Positions 53,078-63,646 of a stretch of 64,000 bases of DNA are shown here, one piece after another. Position 1 is the stretch's first letter. Each line of letters opens with the position of its first letter. The notes beneath the pieces were generated by a model. The model searched no databases. It was given only the letters and a program-made list of their open reading frames with translations, and was not told where the DNA came from. The stretch is from Alkalilimnicola ehrlichii. GTDB lineage: Bacteria > Pseudomonadota > Gammaproteobacteria > Nitrococcales > AK92. The stretch covers positions 1 to 64,000 of the forward strand of contig NZ_NFZV01000013.1 in the NCBI RefSeq assembly GCF_003399765.1, read 5' to 3'. A program made the translations under genes and the position numbers.

Positions 53078-53824
53078 ATGAGCACGGCTGGGACCGCGTC
53101 CAAATATGAGCCGTTGCCGAGGCACGTCGCCATCATTATGGATGGCAACGGGCGCTGGGCAACGGCTCGTTCGTTGCCACGTCATGCAGGACACCGGGAA
53201 GGTGTGCATTCGGTACGCGCGGTAGTAGAAGCCTGCGCCCGCGAAGGCGTAAAAACGTTGAGCTTGTTCGCGTTCAGCAGCGAGAACTGGCAACGGCCAA
53301 AGACCGAAGTGTCCGTTCTTATGGGATTGTTCTTGCGGACGCTGGAAAAGGAAGCGACACGTCTGGCCGAGAACAACATCCGCTTGCGCCTGATCGGTGA
53401 CTTGACGCGTTTTCCAAACAGGTTACAGAAGCAGATCGCGAAAGCGGAGAGAATTACCGCGCAAGCAAACGGTATGACCTTGGTTATTGCCGCCAGTTAT
53501 GGCGGGCGCTGGGATATTGCGAACGCGGCGCGGCGTTTGGCGGAGGATGTTGCCGCCGGTCGGCGCGACCCTGCCAGTATCGATGCCGATAGCTTCGGCA
53601 ATTATGTTTCTCTCAATGATTTACCGGAACCCGACTTGTTTATCCGAACGGGCGGGGAGCGGCGAATCAGCAATTTTCTGCTGTGGCAACTGGCTTATAC
53701 CGAGCTTTATTTCTCCGATGTGCTGTGGCCCGACTTTCGGGAAGACGACTTGCGAGCAGCATTAGCCGATTTCGCAACTCGGCAGCGTCGGTTTGGTAAG
53801 GTCAGCGAGCAGCTGGAGCAATAG
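53078..53824 (+). CDS. uppS: Undecaprenyl diphosphate synthase
   Basis: A 248-residue cis-prenyltransferase that makes the lipid carrier for cell-wall synthesis. Motifs: HVAIIMDGNGRWA (catalytic Asp), GHREGVHSVRAVVE, LFAFSSENWQRP and PDLFIRTGGERRISNFLLWQLAYTEL. Start at 53078 follows GGGAGG. Confidence 0.97.
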   Translation: MSTAGTASKYEPLPRHVAIIMDGNGRWATARSLPRHAGHREGVHSVRAVVEACAREGVKTLSLFAFSSENWQRPKTEVSVLMGLFLRTLEKEATRLAENNIRLRLIGDLTRFPNRLQKQIAKAERITAQANGMTLVIAASYGGRWDIANAARRLAEDVAAGRRDPASIDADSFGNYVSLNDLPEPDLFIRTGGERRISNFLLWQLAYTELYFSDVLWPDFREDDLRAALADFATRQRRFGKVSEQLEQ

Positions 53825-53828
53825 AATA

Positions 53829-54649
53829 ATGCTTAGATGGCGAATTCTTACCGCCGCCGTTCTGGCGCCGCTATTTCTTGCCGTAGTATGGCTGACGCCT
53901 TCGCCATTCGTGGCGGTGGTATTTGCGCTTATTGTGGCGCTAGGGGCTTGGGAGTGGGCGCGGATTATCGGGCTTAGCGTAACAGCCAGCGTTGGCTATG
54001 TTGCGGTGTTGTTGATTTTGATCGGTTTCGGCGCGATCTATCTGACTTATGCCCAAGCCCCTTGGTTAGCCTTGGCCGTAGGAAGTCTGTGGTGGGTCGC
54101 GGCGTTTGCCCGCGTGTTCCGCTTTGGCGCCGGTAACGATGCCCGTTTGTCCAACGGTGAAGCCATTGGGATGGGGTATGCCGTCTTATGGTTTGCTTGG
54201 CTCAGTCTGAGCTACTTGCATGGAGCAAGCGTTGACGGTGCGTTTTGGATTACCTACTTGTTCGTGCTGGTTTGGGGCGCGGATGTGGGGCGTACTTCGC
54301 TGGGCGGGCCTTCGGCAAGCATAAGTTGGCGCCTAAGGTGAGCCCGAACAAAACCTGGGAGGGCGTTATCGGCGGCGTGGTCCTCGCGGTAGGTGCCGGG
54401 TGTCTCTTTTATCTGCTTATTCGACCGGCTGGCCCTGCGCTGGCGCTGCTGATGTTGCTGTCCCTGGTGACGGTTGCGTTTTCGGTACTCGGCGACCTAT
54501 ACGAAAGCATGATTAAACGACGCTACGACGTGAAGGATAGCGGTACCATATTGCCCGGGCACGGCGGGATCTTGGACAGAGTCGATAGCTTGACTGCCGC
54601 CGGCCCGATATTCGCATTGGGGTATTCCTTGTGGCAGCTGAGCGTGTAA
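53829..54649 (+). CDS. cdsA: Phosphatidate cytidylyltransferase, one frameshift
   Basis: Inner-membrane enzyme making CDP-diacylglycerol, the precursor of all phospholipids. Several membrane segments are present, and the C-terminal signature [21 protein letters not shown]...[12 protein letters not shown] is intact. The frame breaks at the G run 54287-54290: a fifth G restores [20 protein letters not shown]. The repaired protein has 273 residues. Start at 53829, 5 bases after the uppS stop. Confidence 0.94.
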
Positions 54650-55835
54650 CCCGCCTTGCCGTTCTCGGCTCGACCGGCTCGATCGGCGTTAATACGCTTG
54701 ACGTCGTGGGTCGTAACCCGGGGCGTTACGAGATCGTCGCGCTAACCGGTCATCGTAATGTCAAACGATTGGCAGAACAGTGCGAGCGCTTTCGGCCGCA
54801 GTATGTAGGGTTGGCCGACCCGGCGGCGGAGCCTGCGCTGCGCGCAGAGCTTAAGGCGCGAGGCCGCGTTGAGGTCGAGGTTGTGGTCGGCCAGGCGGGG
54901 CTTGCGGAGTTGGCGGCTTTGACGGAAGTCGACTGCGTCGTGGCGGGCATTGTCGGTGCGGCCGGGCTGCTGCCTACTTTGGCAGCAGCCGAAGCGGGCA
55001 AACGGATCTTGCTGGCTAATAAAGAAGTTCTTGTGATGGCCGGCGATTTGTTCATGCGAGCGGTGAAGGCAAGCGGAGCCGTGCTGTTGCCGGTCGATAG
55101 CGAGCATAATGCGATTTTCCAGTGCCTGCCGTCCCATTACGCGGCGGCAGGCCTGCAAGGCTCGGGCATTCGGCGCTTGTTGTTGACGGCGTCCGGCGGG
55201 CCTTTTCGTACCCGCTCGGCGCAGGAGTTGATCGGCGTTACGCCGGAGGAAGCCTGTGCTCATCCTAACTGGGTGATGGGACGAAAAATTTCGGTCGATT
55301 CGGCCAGCATGATGAATAAAGGATTGGAGCTGATTGAGGCTTGCTTCCTGTTCGCGACGGAACCTGCGCGCGTAGATGTTGTCATTCATCCACAGAGCAT
55401 CATTCATTCCATGGTGGAGTACGCGGACGGTTCGGTGCTGGCGCAGCTGGGGAATCCCGATATGCGCACGCCTATCGCGCACGCTTTGGCTTGGCCGGAG
55501 CGTATTGAATCGGGAGTCGAGTCATTGGACTTGTGTAAAGTGATCGGAGGGCTGCATTTCGAGGCGCCCGATCAACAGCGTTTTCCTTGCCTACGGTTGG
55601 CTTATGCAGCCGCGGAGCAAGGAGGAAGCGCCTGCGCGGTCTTGAATGCGGCTAATGAGATCGCAGTGGCTGCTTTTTAGATCGGCAGCTGTCGTTTGTG
55701 GCGATACCGGAAGTGGTAGAGCGCACGCTGGCGCGGCTACCGGAGGCAAAGGTGGATTCCTTGGAAGCTGTGCTTGGCATCGATCAAACGGCGCGCGAAG
55801 TCGCTAGCGAGATCGTGCGGGTACGTGGCGGCTAG
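54631..55835 (+). CDS. dxr: 1-deoxy-D-xylulose 5-phosphate reductoisomerase, one frameshift
   Basis: Second enzyme of the MEP isoprenoid pathway. NADPH-binding motif [15 protein letters not shown]; catalytic regions [14 protein letters not shown] and [21 protein letters not shown]. The frame breaks at the T run 55674-55678: a sixth T restores [23 protein letters not shown] and an end at 55835, giving 401 residues (E. coli 398). Starts with GTG at 54631, overlapping the cdsA end by 19 bases. Confidence 0.94.
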
Positions 55836-55841
55836 CGCGGT

Positions 55842-57202
55842 ATGGATATTCTGGTCAGCATACTTGGGTTCATTCTTGCGGTCGGCATCCTGGTTGCTTT
55901 CCACGAGTACGGCCATTTTTGGGTGGCCCGTAAGTTAGGCGTAAAAGTCCTGCGCTACTCGATCGGGTTCGGAAAGCCGCTGTTTTCCTGGCGTGGGAAA
56001 AATGGCGAAACCGAATATGTGCTAGCCAGTATCCCGCTCGGCGGTTACGTCAAAATGCTGGATGAGCGAGAGGGCGAGGTTGATCCCGAAGAAGCGCATC
56101 GAGCGTTCAATCGCCAGCCGTTGAAGAGCCGATTCGCTATTGTCGCGGCGGGACCGTTAGCTAACTTCTTGTTTGCGGCGGTGGCCTATTGGGCCATCTT
56201 TATCGTCGGTAGCAGCGAGCTGCGGCCGATAGTCGGCGACGTGCGAGACTCTTCTCCGGCAGCCGAGGCGGGTTTTCAAGTCGGCGATGAATTGCTAACG
56301 ATCGGCAACCGAGAGGTGCAGACTTGGCAACAAGCCTTGATGGGATTGCTCGCGGGCGGATTGGAGCGCGGGCAGTTGGAGGTAACGGTTCAGCAAACGG
56401 ATGGCGATGTTCGCGTGCGGGTGCTGGATCTGTCGGCAACTCCCGCGCTTGGCGAGGATCCGGACTACTTACAGTTGATCGGCTTAAGCCCCTGGCTCCC
56501 GCGCTTACCCCCGGTGCTAGGGGAGGTTGTCGGAGGCGGTCCGGCAGCTAACGCAGGCCTGCAAGTAGGCGATCGCGTTGTCGCCGTCAACGGCGATAAG
56601 GCGGAATCCTGGGCAGAGTTAGTCGAGTTGGTTCAGGCGCGTCCGAATCAGTCGGCTCGCCTCAGCGTAGTGCGGGACGAGCGTCAGTTCGCGATCGATG
56701 CGGAACTCGGCAGCCAGGAAATCGGGGGGAGACGGTTGGTTTGCTGGGCGCTCGCCCGGAGGTGCCCGACGATCTTTATGAAGGGATGCTTCGCGAGGTA
56801 CGATACGGGCCGTTGGCCGCCGTTACGGAGGCTGCGCGGGCAACCTGGGAAGCGAGTTTGTTGACGGTTAGAGTCTTGTGGCGCATGGTGACCGGCGACG
56901 CTTCCCTGAAAAATCTAAGCGGGCCTATCAATATTGCGCAGTATGCCGGTGACTCGGTCAGCCTTGGGCTGGTACCGTTTCTACAGTTTTTGGCCATTGT
57001 CAGCATCAGTCTCGGCATACTCAATCTACTACCTATTCCCGTGTTAGACGGTGGGCATTTGCTTTACTTTGTTATCGAAGGCATACGCGGGAAGCCTTTA
57101 TCTGAAGCCGCACAAGTCGCGGGGCAGCAGATCGGCATACTGCTTTTGTTGATGCTGATGGGCCTCGCTATTTATAACGATCTTGCCCGGCTATTCGGGT
57201 AA
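55842..57202 (+). CDS. rseP: Site-2 protease RseP, one frameshift
   Basis: Inner-membrane zinc protease that cuts the anti-sigma factor RseA in the envelope stress response. The active-site HEYGH lies in the first membrane segment and the LDGGHL motif near the C-terminus; two PDZ domains lie between. The frame breaks at the G run 56724-56729: a seventh G restores GGETVGLLGARPEVPDDLYEGM. The repaired protein has 453 residues (E. coli 450). Confidence 0.95.
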
Positions 57203-57229
57203 CCAACGACTGGGACCGGCACACGCGTG

Positions 57230-59512
57230 ATGGGACGGAGCTTACTCGTACTATTTTTATTGTTCGCCGTTATCGGCCAGGCAAAGGCGTTTGAAGCCTT
57301 TGAAGTCGAGGACATTCGGGTTGAGGGCTTGCGACGCATCGATGTTGGTACGGTTCTTAACTATCTTCCCGTTAGCGTAAATGACGTTGTCGACCAGCAA
57401 GTCGCGGCCAATGCCATCCGTAGCCTTTATCAGACAGGCTTCTTTCAGGACGTTGGTTTAGAACGCGACAACGGTGTGCTGGTCGTCGAAGTGGTGGAAC
57501 GTCCGGCCATCGCTCGTATCGAGTTGCGAGGTAACCGAGCTATTGGGGACGACGCTTTGTTGGCCGCGCTGAACGAAGTCGGTCTGGCCGAAGGTCGGGT
57601 TTTTAATCGGTTTCTGCTTAACGATATCGAGCGAGAACTGCGTCGCCAATATTTGAACCAGGGGCAGTACGGGATGCAGGTGGAAAGCACCGTCTCGCCG
57701 TTGCCAAGAAACCGGGTAGGTATTCGCATCGATGTGACCGAAGGCGATCCGGCGCGAATTCGCGAAATTAACTTCGTCGGGAACGAGGCGGTGGCCGACA
57801 GCACCTTGCAAGGTTTGTTTGAGCAGGGTCCGCGTCGTTGGTACCAATTTTTCTCGCGTAGGGATCAATATTCGCGCGAGCAACTGGCGGCTGACTTGGA
57901 ACGCCTGACATCTTACTACCACGACCGCGGTTATATTAATTTCAATGTAAGCTCAACTCAGGTATCGATTAGTCCGGATCGGCGCGATATCTATATCACG
58001 GTCAACGTATCCGAGGGCGAGCAGTACGATATCGGCGACGTTACCCTGGCCGGCAATCTGATCGTCGACGAAGCCGAGTTGCGCGAGCTGTTAGCGACAC
58101 GACCGGGCGATCAGTATTCGCGCCAGGGCGTTACTCAAAGCAGTAACCGGATACGGGAGCGGCTCGGCCAGGAAGGGTATGCCTTCGCTAACGTTAACCC
58201 TGTCCCCGAGGTCGATGAAGATACCAATACGGTATCGTTGGTCTATTATGTCGATCCAGGGAAGCGGGTCTATGTAAGACGGATCAATATCGCCGGTAAC
58301 TATCGTACTCAGGACGAAGTCATTCGCCGCGAATTACGGCAGATGGAAGGCGGCTGGTTGTCGAGCGATCGCTTGCGGCGTTCGCAAACTCGCCTACAGC
58401 GGCTGGGTTTCTTCTCTAACGTGAATATCGAAACGCCCCAAGTGCCGGGGACCGACGATCAGGTCGATGTCAATGTGTCCGTGCAGGAGCAGCTTTCTGG
58501 CAGTTTACAGGCCGGTGTCGGCTACGGGGACTATCAAGGTTTTTTGGTTAACTTCTCGGTTGAGCAGGATAACGTACTTGGTACGGGCGATCGGTTGAGC
58601 TTCGCCATTAACAACAGTCGCGTTAACCGCATTTATAGCCTGGCCTATACCGAGCGCTATCACACAATCGACGGGGTAAGTCGCAGTTTCAACGCAAGCC
58701 TAAGGGAAACCCAGGCGAGCCGTGCGGATTTGTCCGACTACGGGGTTCGTGCGGGCAACTTGGGGGTTGGCTATAACATTCCGATTAACGAAGACGATTC
58801 GATTAACGTCCAGTTCTCCTACGAGAACCTGCGGTTAGACGTGAGCGATACTACCGCGGCTCGAATTCTCGACTTCACCGACGAGTACGGCGAGCGTTTC
58901 GATAACTATAAGGCGACTTTAGGTTGGACTCGGGATACCCGTAATCGGGCGTTCTTCCCCAATTTCGGAGGCCGCCAACAGATATCGGCCGCAGTGGCAG
59001 TGCCGGGTAGCGATCTAGAGTTCTATAAGCTCAGCTATAACCATAAACGTTGGTTTCCTATAACTGACACCTGGACGTTGTCCGTGGAGGGGCGGCTAGC
59101 TTACGGCGACGGCTATGGTAATACCGATGAGCTGCCGTTTTTCGAAAACTATTATGCCGGCGGTATCTCCACCGTTCGGGGCTATCGAGGCAACTCGTTG
59201 GGGCCGCGGGACGAGGTCGACGATCGCCCATTGGGCGGTAACGCACGGATTTTAGGTTCGGCTGAGCTTATATTCCCGGTACCGTTTACGGAAGCGCAGT
59301 CTCTTAGGCTGTTCGGTTTTCTTGACGGGGGTAATGTTTTCGACACAACTGACGATGGTATAGATCTTGACGAGCTACGTTACTCTACGGGTGTAGGGCT
59401 GATCTGGCTTTCGCCGTTGGGTGCATTATCGATGAGTTTAGGCTGGCCGTTGAACGAGGAGCCGGAAGACCGGACGCAGCGGTTCCAGTTCTCCTTAGGG
59501 ACATTCTTCTGA
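57230..59512 (+). CDS. bamA: Outer-membrane protein assembly factor BamA
   Basis: A 760-residue protein: signal peptide (LLVLFLLFAVIGQAKA), five POTRA domains (about residues 25-420) and a C-terminal 16-strand beta-barrel ending in Phe. The barrel motif is YYAGGISTVRGYRGNSLGPRD, with the VRGF-like VRGY. A GTG three bases upstream (57227) could also serve as start. The stop overlaps the skp start. Confidence 0.96.
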   Translation: MGRSLLVLFLLFAVIGQAKAFEAFEVEDIRVEGLRRIDVGTVLNYLPVSVNDVVDQQVAANAIRSLYQTGFFQDVGLERDNGVLVVEVVERPAIARIELRGNRAIGDDALLAALNEVGLAEGRVFNRFLLNDIERELRRQYLNQGQYGMQVESTVSPLPRNRVGIRIDVTEGDPARIREINFVGNEAVADSTLQGLFEQGPRRWYQFFSRRDQYSREQLAADLERLTSYYHDRGYINFNVSSTQVSISPDRRDIYITVNVSEGEQYDIGDVTLAGNLIVDEAELRELLATRPGDQYSRQGVTQSSNRIRERLGQEGYAFANVNPVPEVDEDTNTVSLVYYVDPGKRVYVRRINIAGNYRTQDEVIRRELRQMEGGWLSSDRLRRSQTRLQRLGFFSNVNIETPQVPGTDDQVDVNVSVQEQLSGSLQAGVGYGDYQGFLVNFSVEQDNVLGTGDRLSFAINNSRVNRIYSLAYTERYHTIDGVSRSFNASLRETQASRADLSDYGVRAGNLGVGYNIPINEDDSINVQFSYENLRLDVSDTTAARILDFTDEYGERFDNYKATLGWTRDTRNRAFFPNFGGRQQISAAVAVPGSDLEFYKLSYNHKRWFPITDTWTLSVEGRLAYGDGYGNTDELPFFENYYAGGISTVRGYRGNSLGPRDEVDDRPLGGNARILGSAELIFPVPFTEAQSLRLFGFLDGGNVFDTTDDGIDLDELRYSTGVGLIWLSPLGALSMSLGWPLNEEPEDRTQRFQFSLGTFF

Positions 59513-60060
59513 TGAAAAAACGGAACATTTCTTTTTCGAGCACGGCGCTGGTCGCCGTCGTTGCGGTGTTCATGACGCTAGGTGCCGCCGGTGCCGCAGC
59601 GGCCGAAAGTCTGAAAATCGGTTTTGTTAACGCCGCGCGCGTCTCTTCCGAGGCTCCGCAAGCGGAGGAGGCGAGGCGTAAGCTTGAAAGCGAGTTTGCC
59701 GGCCGCGATCAGGAACTGGTGGCCATGCAGCGCGAAGCGCGGCAGCTCGAAGAGCGGCTGGCCCGCGATGCCGATGTGATGAGCGAGAGCGAACAGCGAG
59801 AGCTTGAGCGGCAGTTGGTGAGTCGACAACGTGAAATTCGTCGCGTGCAAGATGAATTTCGTGAAGACTTCAGCATGCGTCGTAATGAGGAGCTTGGTAA
59901 GCTGCAACGGCGTATTGTCGAGGCGATTCACGAATTGGCCAAGGAAGAAGGCTTCGATCTAATCGTCAGTGATGGCGTGATTTTCGCCAGCGACCAAGTC
60001 GATATTACCAATAAGGTGATTGAACGCCTGGGTACGGGCGAGTCCGGTAGCCGGCGTTAA
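59512..60060 (+). CDS. skp: Periplasmic chaperone Skp/OmpH
   Basis: A 182-residue protein with a signal peptide ending in GAAGAAAAE, followed by the Skp fold: IGFVNAARVSSEAPQAEEARRKLESEF and two long helices forming the tentacles (charged coiled coil, about 59700-59950). It delivers unfolded outer-membrane proteins to BAM. Start overlaps the bamA stop (TGATGA). Confidence 0.95.
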   Translation: MKKRNISFSSTALVAVVAVFMTLGAAGAAAAESLKIGFVNAARVSSEAPQAEEARRKLESEFAGRDQELVAMQREARQLEERLARDADVMSESEQRELERQLVSRQREIRRVQDEFREDFSMRRNEELGKLQRRIVEAIHELAKEEGFDLIVSDGVIFASDQVDITNKVIERLGTGESGSRR

Positions 60061-60091
60061 GTTGCCCCCGTTTCGATCGGAGCGCTTACCG

Positions 60092-61144
60092 TTGACTGAA
60101 AAACGCTACTGCTTGGCTGACCTGGCCGAGCAACTGGAGGTTGAACTCCACGGCAATCCCGACTTGGAAGTCGATCATGTAGCACCGCTGGATCGGGCGC
60201 ATAAGGGAGCTATCAGTTTTTTTGCCAATCCTCGTTACCGACAGCAGTTGCGCGCTGCGCGTGCAAGTGCTGTCATTCTTGACGGCAAGTCCGTGGACGA
60301 TTGTCCCACAGCTGCGCTAGTGACGGATAACCCGTATTACATTTATGCGCGTGTTGCGCAATTACTGAACCCGATGCAAGCCCCGGCTGCCGGTATCGCG
60401 AGCAGTGCTTTTGTTCACCCGAAGGCGGTATTGGGCGAGGCGGTCAGCATTGGGCCGCACGCGGTTATCGAAGCCGGTGCCCGGCTTGGAGATCGCGTTG
60501 TGGTCGGTCCTGGCGCCGTTATCGGAAGCGATGCGGTCGTGGGCGAGGCGTGTATTCTCGGTCCGAACGTTGTGGTTGCTGCCGGTGTGGTGCTGGGCTG
60601 CCGAGTGCGCGTTCATGGTGGCGCGGTGCTGGGTGCCGATGGATTCGGTTTTGCGCGCGGCCCGGACGGTTGGGCGAAAGTTCCTCAGCTCGGAGGTTTG
60701 CGGATTGGTAACGATGTGGATATCGGAGCCAATAGCACGATCGATCGCGGCGCCTTGGACGACACTGTTATCGAGGACGATGTCAAGATCGACAACTTGG
60801 TGCAGATAGGGCATAACGTGCGCGTCGGTAAACACACGGTATTGGCTGGCTGCGCGGGCGTGGCCGGCAGTACGACAATCGGGGAAAACTGTTTGATCGG
60901 CGGTGCGACGGCCGTCGCCGGGCATCTTGAGATTGCCTCCGGTGTGACCCTGACGGGTATGACCGGTGTTACCGGCTCGATCGATAAGCCTGGCATGTAT
61001 TCCTCAGTAACCCCAGTGGCACCGACGCGGCAGTGGCGCAAGAATGCGGTCCGCTTCAACCATCTGGATGAAATGTATCGACGCTTGAAGGCGTTGGAGC
61101 AGGAGCTTGCCGAGCTGAAAGGGCAAGCTTCCGAACAAGAATAA
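60092..61144 (+). CDS. lpxD: UDP-3-O-acyl-glucosamine N-acyltransferase
   Basis: A 350-residue acyltransferase of lipid A synthesis: N-terminal uridine-binding domain, then a left-handed beta-helix of hexapeptide repeats with the catalytic His in [13 protein letters not shown], and a C-terminal helical extension ([18 protein letters not shown]). TTG at 60092 (product starting [15 protein letters not shown]) is the likely start, with GGAG upstream; the frame also opens at a TTG at 60020. Confidence 0.94.
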   Translation: MTEKRYCLADLAEQLEVELHGNPDLEVDHVAPLDRAHKGAISFFANPRYRQQLRAARASAVILDGKSVDDCPTAALVTDNPYYIYARVAQLLNPMQAPAAGIASSAFVHPKAVLGEAVSIGPHAVIEAGARLGDRVVVGPGAVIGSDAVVGEACILGPNVVVAAGVVLGCRVRVHGGAVLGADGFGFARGPDGWAKVPQLGGLRIGNDVDIGANSTIDRGALDDTVIEDDVKIDNLVQIGHNVRVGKHTVLAGCAGVAGSTTIGENCLIGGATAVAGHLEIASGVTLTGMTGVTGSIDKPGMYSSVTPVAPTRQWRKNAVRFNHLDEMYRRLKALEQELAELKGQASEQE

Positions 61145-61159
61145 GCTTGAGGCACGCTA

Positions 61160-61601
61160 ATGTTGATGGATGTGAAAAAATACTCAGTCACCTTCCGCAT
61201 CGCTATCCGATGTTATTGGTGGATCGAGTACTCGAGTGCGATGTCGAAGGCATGTCGTTGGTGGCGGTCAAGAACGTCAGCATTAACGAGCCTTTCTTTG
61301 CCGGTCATTTCCCGCAAGAGCCGGTCATGCCGGGCGTATTAATCCTCGAATCGCTTGCCCAGGCCTGTGGTCTGTTAGGATTCGCCACCAGTGAAGAGCT
61401 GGAGGGCGACCATATTTTTACCTTGTCGGTATTGAGAATGCGCGTTTTAAACGGCCGGTCGTGCCGGGCGATCAGTTGCGTTTAGAGGTTCAGCATCGTC
61501 GTACTGTTCGCGGATTGTGGATCTTTGACGCACAAGGCACGGTCGACGGTGCCTTGGTAGCCGAAGCAGAAATCCGTTGCACGATGAGGGAAGTTGAGTG
61601 A
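61160..61601 (+). CDS. fabZ: 3-hydroxyacyl-ACP dehydratase FabZ, two frameshifts
   Basis: Dehydratase of fatty-acid elongation. The catalytic His is in [15 protein letters not shown] and the Glu in [10 protein letters not shown]. The frame breaks at the A run 61175-61180 (seven A restore [17 protein letters not shown]) and at 61437-61438 (three A restore [15 protein letters not shown]). The repaired protein has 147 residues (E. coli 151). Its stop overlaps the lpxA start, as is normal in this cluster. Confidence 0.94.
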
Positions 61602-62367
61602 TTGACCCACGCGCTGTCATTGATCCGAAAGCCAAGCTCGGCGCAAATGTCAGCGTCGGCCCGTTTAGCGTTATTGGCGCGGACGTGGAGATTGGCGATG
61701 ACACTTGGATTGGGCCGCACGCCGTTGTGCAAGGGCCGACCCGAATCGGGCGCGAGAATCGAATCTACCAGTTCGCTTCTATTGGCGAGGCGCCCCAGGA
61801 TAAAAAGTACCAAGGCGAGCCAACGGTGCTGGAAGTCGGCGACCGCAACCTCTTCCGAGAGGGCGTAACCGTTCATCGCGGAACCGTACAGGGCGGCGGT
61901 GTGACGCGTATCGGTAACGATAACTGGATCATGGCCTATTGCCATATCGCGCATGATTGTATCGTAGGAAACAATACGACGTTCTCCAATTCGGCGTCGT
62001 TGGCGGGGCACGTTATCGTTGGCGATCATGCGATTCTGGGCGGTTTTTCGTTAGTACACCAATTCTGTCGGATTGGAGCGTATAGTTTCTCCGGCTTCGG
62101 TAGCGCTATTAATCGCGACGTTCCTCCTTACGTGATGGTTTCCGGTCAGATGGCTGCGCCGCACGGGATTAATTCGGAAGGGTTGCGTCGTCACGGCAAA
62201 GCGCAGAAGTCATCCGGGCGTTAAAACGAGCTTATAAGACCCTCTACAAATCCGGCTTGCGCCTTGAGCAGGCCAAAAGCAGCCTGCGCGACATGGCGGG
62301 CGATACCGAAGAGGTGAGCTTGCTGGTCGAGTTCCTCGAGCAAAGTGAGCGCGGCATCGTTCGCTGA
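61598..62367 (+). CDS. lpxA: UDP-N-acetylglucosamine acyltransferase, one frameshift
   Basis: First enzyme of lipid A synthesis, a trimeric left-handed beta-helix. The catalytic His is in [12 protein letters not shown]. It starts with GTG at 61598, overlapping the fabZ stop (GTGA). The frame breaks at 62198-62200: a fourth A restores [21 protein letters not shown] and the usual helical end [14 protein letters not shown]. The repaired protein has 256 residues (E. coli 262). Confidence 0.95.
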
Positions 62368-62459
62368 CGTTAGCGACAACTTTCGGCAACGGGCAACTCC
62401 GGGTTTGCGATGCCCCCTGCAGGGCCGGTTGTTTGTCGCACGGTATTAATAATCTTCAA

Positions 62460-62483
62460 GGCCCCGACGTTTTCGTTGGGGCC
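62460..62483 (+). terminator. Terminator between lpxA and lpxB
   Basis: Ten-base-pair stem GGCCCCGACG/CGTTGGGGCC (one G-T pair) with a 4-T loop, followed by GTGTTTATTT, 33 bases before the lpxB start. In E. coli lpxA and lpxB overlap; here they are separated by 148 bases with this hairpin. Confidence 0.7.
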
Positions 62484-62515
62484 GTGTTTATTTCCTGTAC
62501 GGCCAAGGAAGATTC

Positions 62516-63646
62516 ATGCGTATCGCGGTAGTAGCCGGCGAGTTGTCCGGCGATTTGCTTGGCGCCGGTTTGATTCGCGCGTTGAAGCGTCGTTATCCCG
62601 ACGCGCATTTCGAAGGCATTGGGGGGCCGGGGATGGCGAGCCAGGGGTTCGACAGCCTCTATCCCCTCGAAACGCTCTCGGTGATGGGGCTGACCGAGGT
62701 TTTGGCCCACCTGCCGCGGTTGCTTAAGCTGCGCCGGAGTTTGATCGAGCGCTGGAAAGCCGAGCCGCCCGATGTTTTTATCGGCATTGATGCCCCCGAC
62801 TTCAATTTGGGGTTGGAAGAGCAGTTACGGCAAGCTGGCATCAAAACCGTTCATTACGTAAGCCCTACCGTTTGGGCCTGGCGGCAGGGGCGCATTCGCA
62901 AGATTAAACGTGCCGTCGATTTAATGTTGACCGTGTTTCCCTTTGAAGCCGATTTTTATCGACAACACGACGTTCCCGTGCGCTTTGTCGGGCATACGGC
63001 GGCGGATCGCTTTCCTTTAGAGCACGATGTGGAACGCGCGCGCGGTAAGTTGGCCATCGAAGGGAACGACCCTGTTATCGCTATCCTGCCGGGTAGTCGA
63101 GTCAGTGAAGTCAGTCGCTTAGGGCCCGTATTTGCAGAAGCGGCGAGTCGGCTTGCGGAACGTTTTCCGGCGGCACGATTCATCGCGCCGATGGCGACCG
63201 AGCAAGTTGGGACATTGTTTGCGAAGCAGCTCGCGCAACTGAATCTGACGGACCGGGTTCGTTGTCTGAAAGGGCGCTCCGAACTCGCCATGGGCGCTGC
63301 GGACGTTGTGCTGTCGGCGTCCGGCACCGCCACGTTAGAAGCGATGCTGTTAAAACGGCCGACGGTGGTCGGTTATATTGTCTCGCCAGTCAGCTATTGG
63401 TTGTTCCGGATGATGATTAAGGTCGATCGTATTGCGATGCCGAACCTGTTGGCTGGCGAAGAGTTAATGCCAGAGTTCATTCAGGGGCGGGCGACGCCGG
63501 TTGCGTTAGCCGAGGCGGTGGCCGCTTTGCTTAACAATCCGGACAACGCGGCGGCGCGGCGGGCACGCTGTCTTGAAATTCACAAGGAGTTGCGGCAGCA
63601 GGCCGACGAGGCCGCAGCGGAGGCGATCGCCGAGTGTTTGCTCTAG
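62516..63646 (+). CDS. lpxB: Lipid A disaccharide synthase
   Basis: A 376-residue GT19 glycosyltransferase that joins UDP-2,3-diacylglucosamine to lipid X. Motifs: [17 protein letters not shown] near the N-terminus, [21 protein letters not shown] and [12 protein letters not shown] in the middle, [19 protein letters not shown] near the C-terminus. The end overlaps the rnhB start. Confidence 0.96.
   Translation: MRIAVVAGELSGDLLGAGLIRALKRRYPDAHFEGIGGPGMASQGFDSLYPLETLSVMGLTEVLAHLPRLLKLRRSLIERWKAEPPDVFIGIDAPDFNLGLEEQLRQAGIKTVHYVSPTVWAWRQGRIRKIKRAVDLMLTVFPFEADFYRQHDVPVRFVGHTAADRFPLEHDVERARGKLAIEGNDPVIAILPGSRVSEVSRLGPVFAEAASRLAERFPAARFIAPMATEQVGTLFAKQLAQLNLTDRVRCLKGRSELAMGAADVVLSASGTATLEAMLLKRPTVVGYIVSPVSYWLFRMMIKVDRIAMPNLLAGEELMPEFIQGRATPVALAEAVAALLNNPDNAAARRARCLEIHKELRQQADEAAAEAIAECLL

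Noticed and set aside
52995-53110. 37-codon GTG frame ending within the uppS start
   Set aside because: Short, no recognisable product, and the overlap with a well-supported start makes it likely chance.
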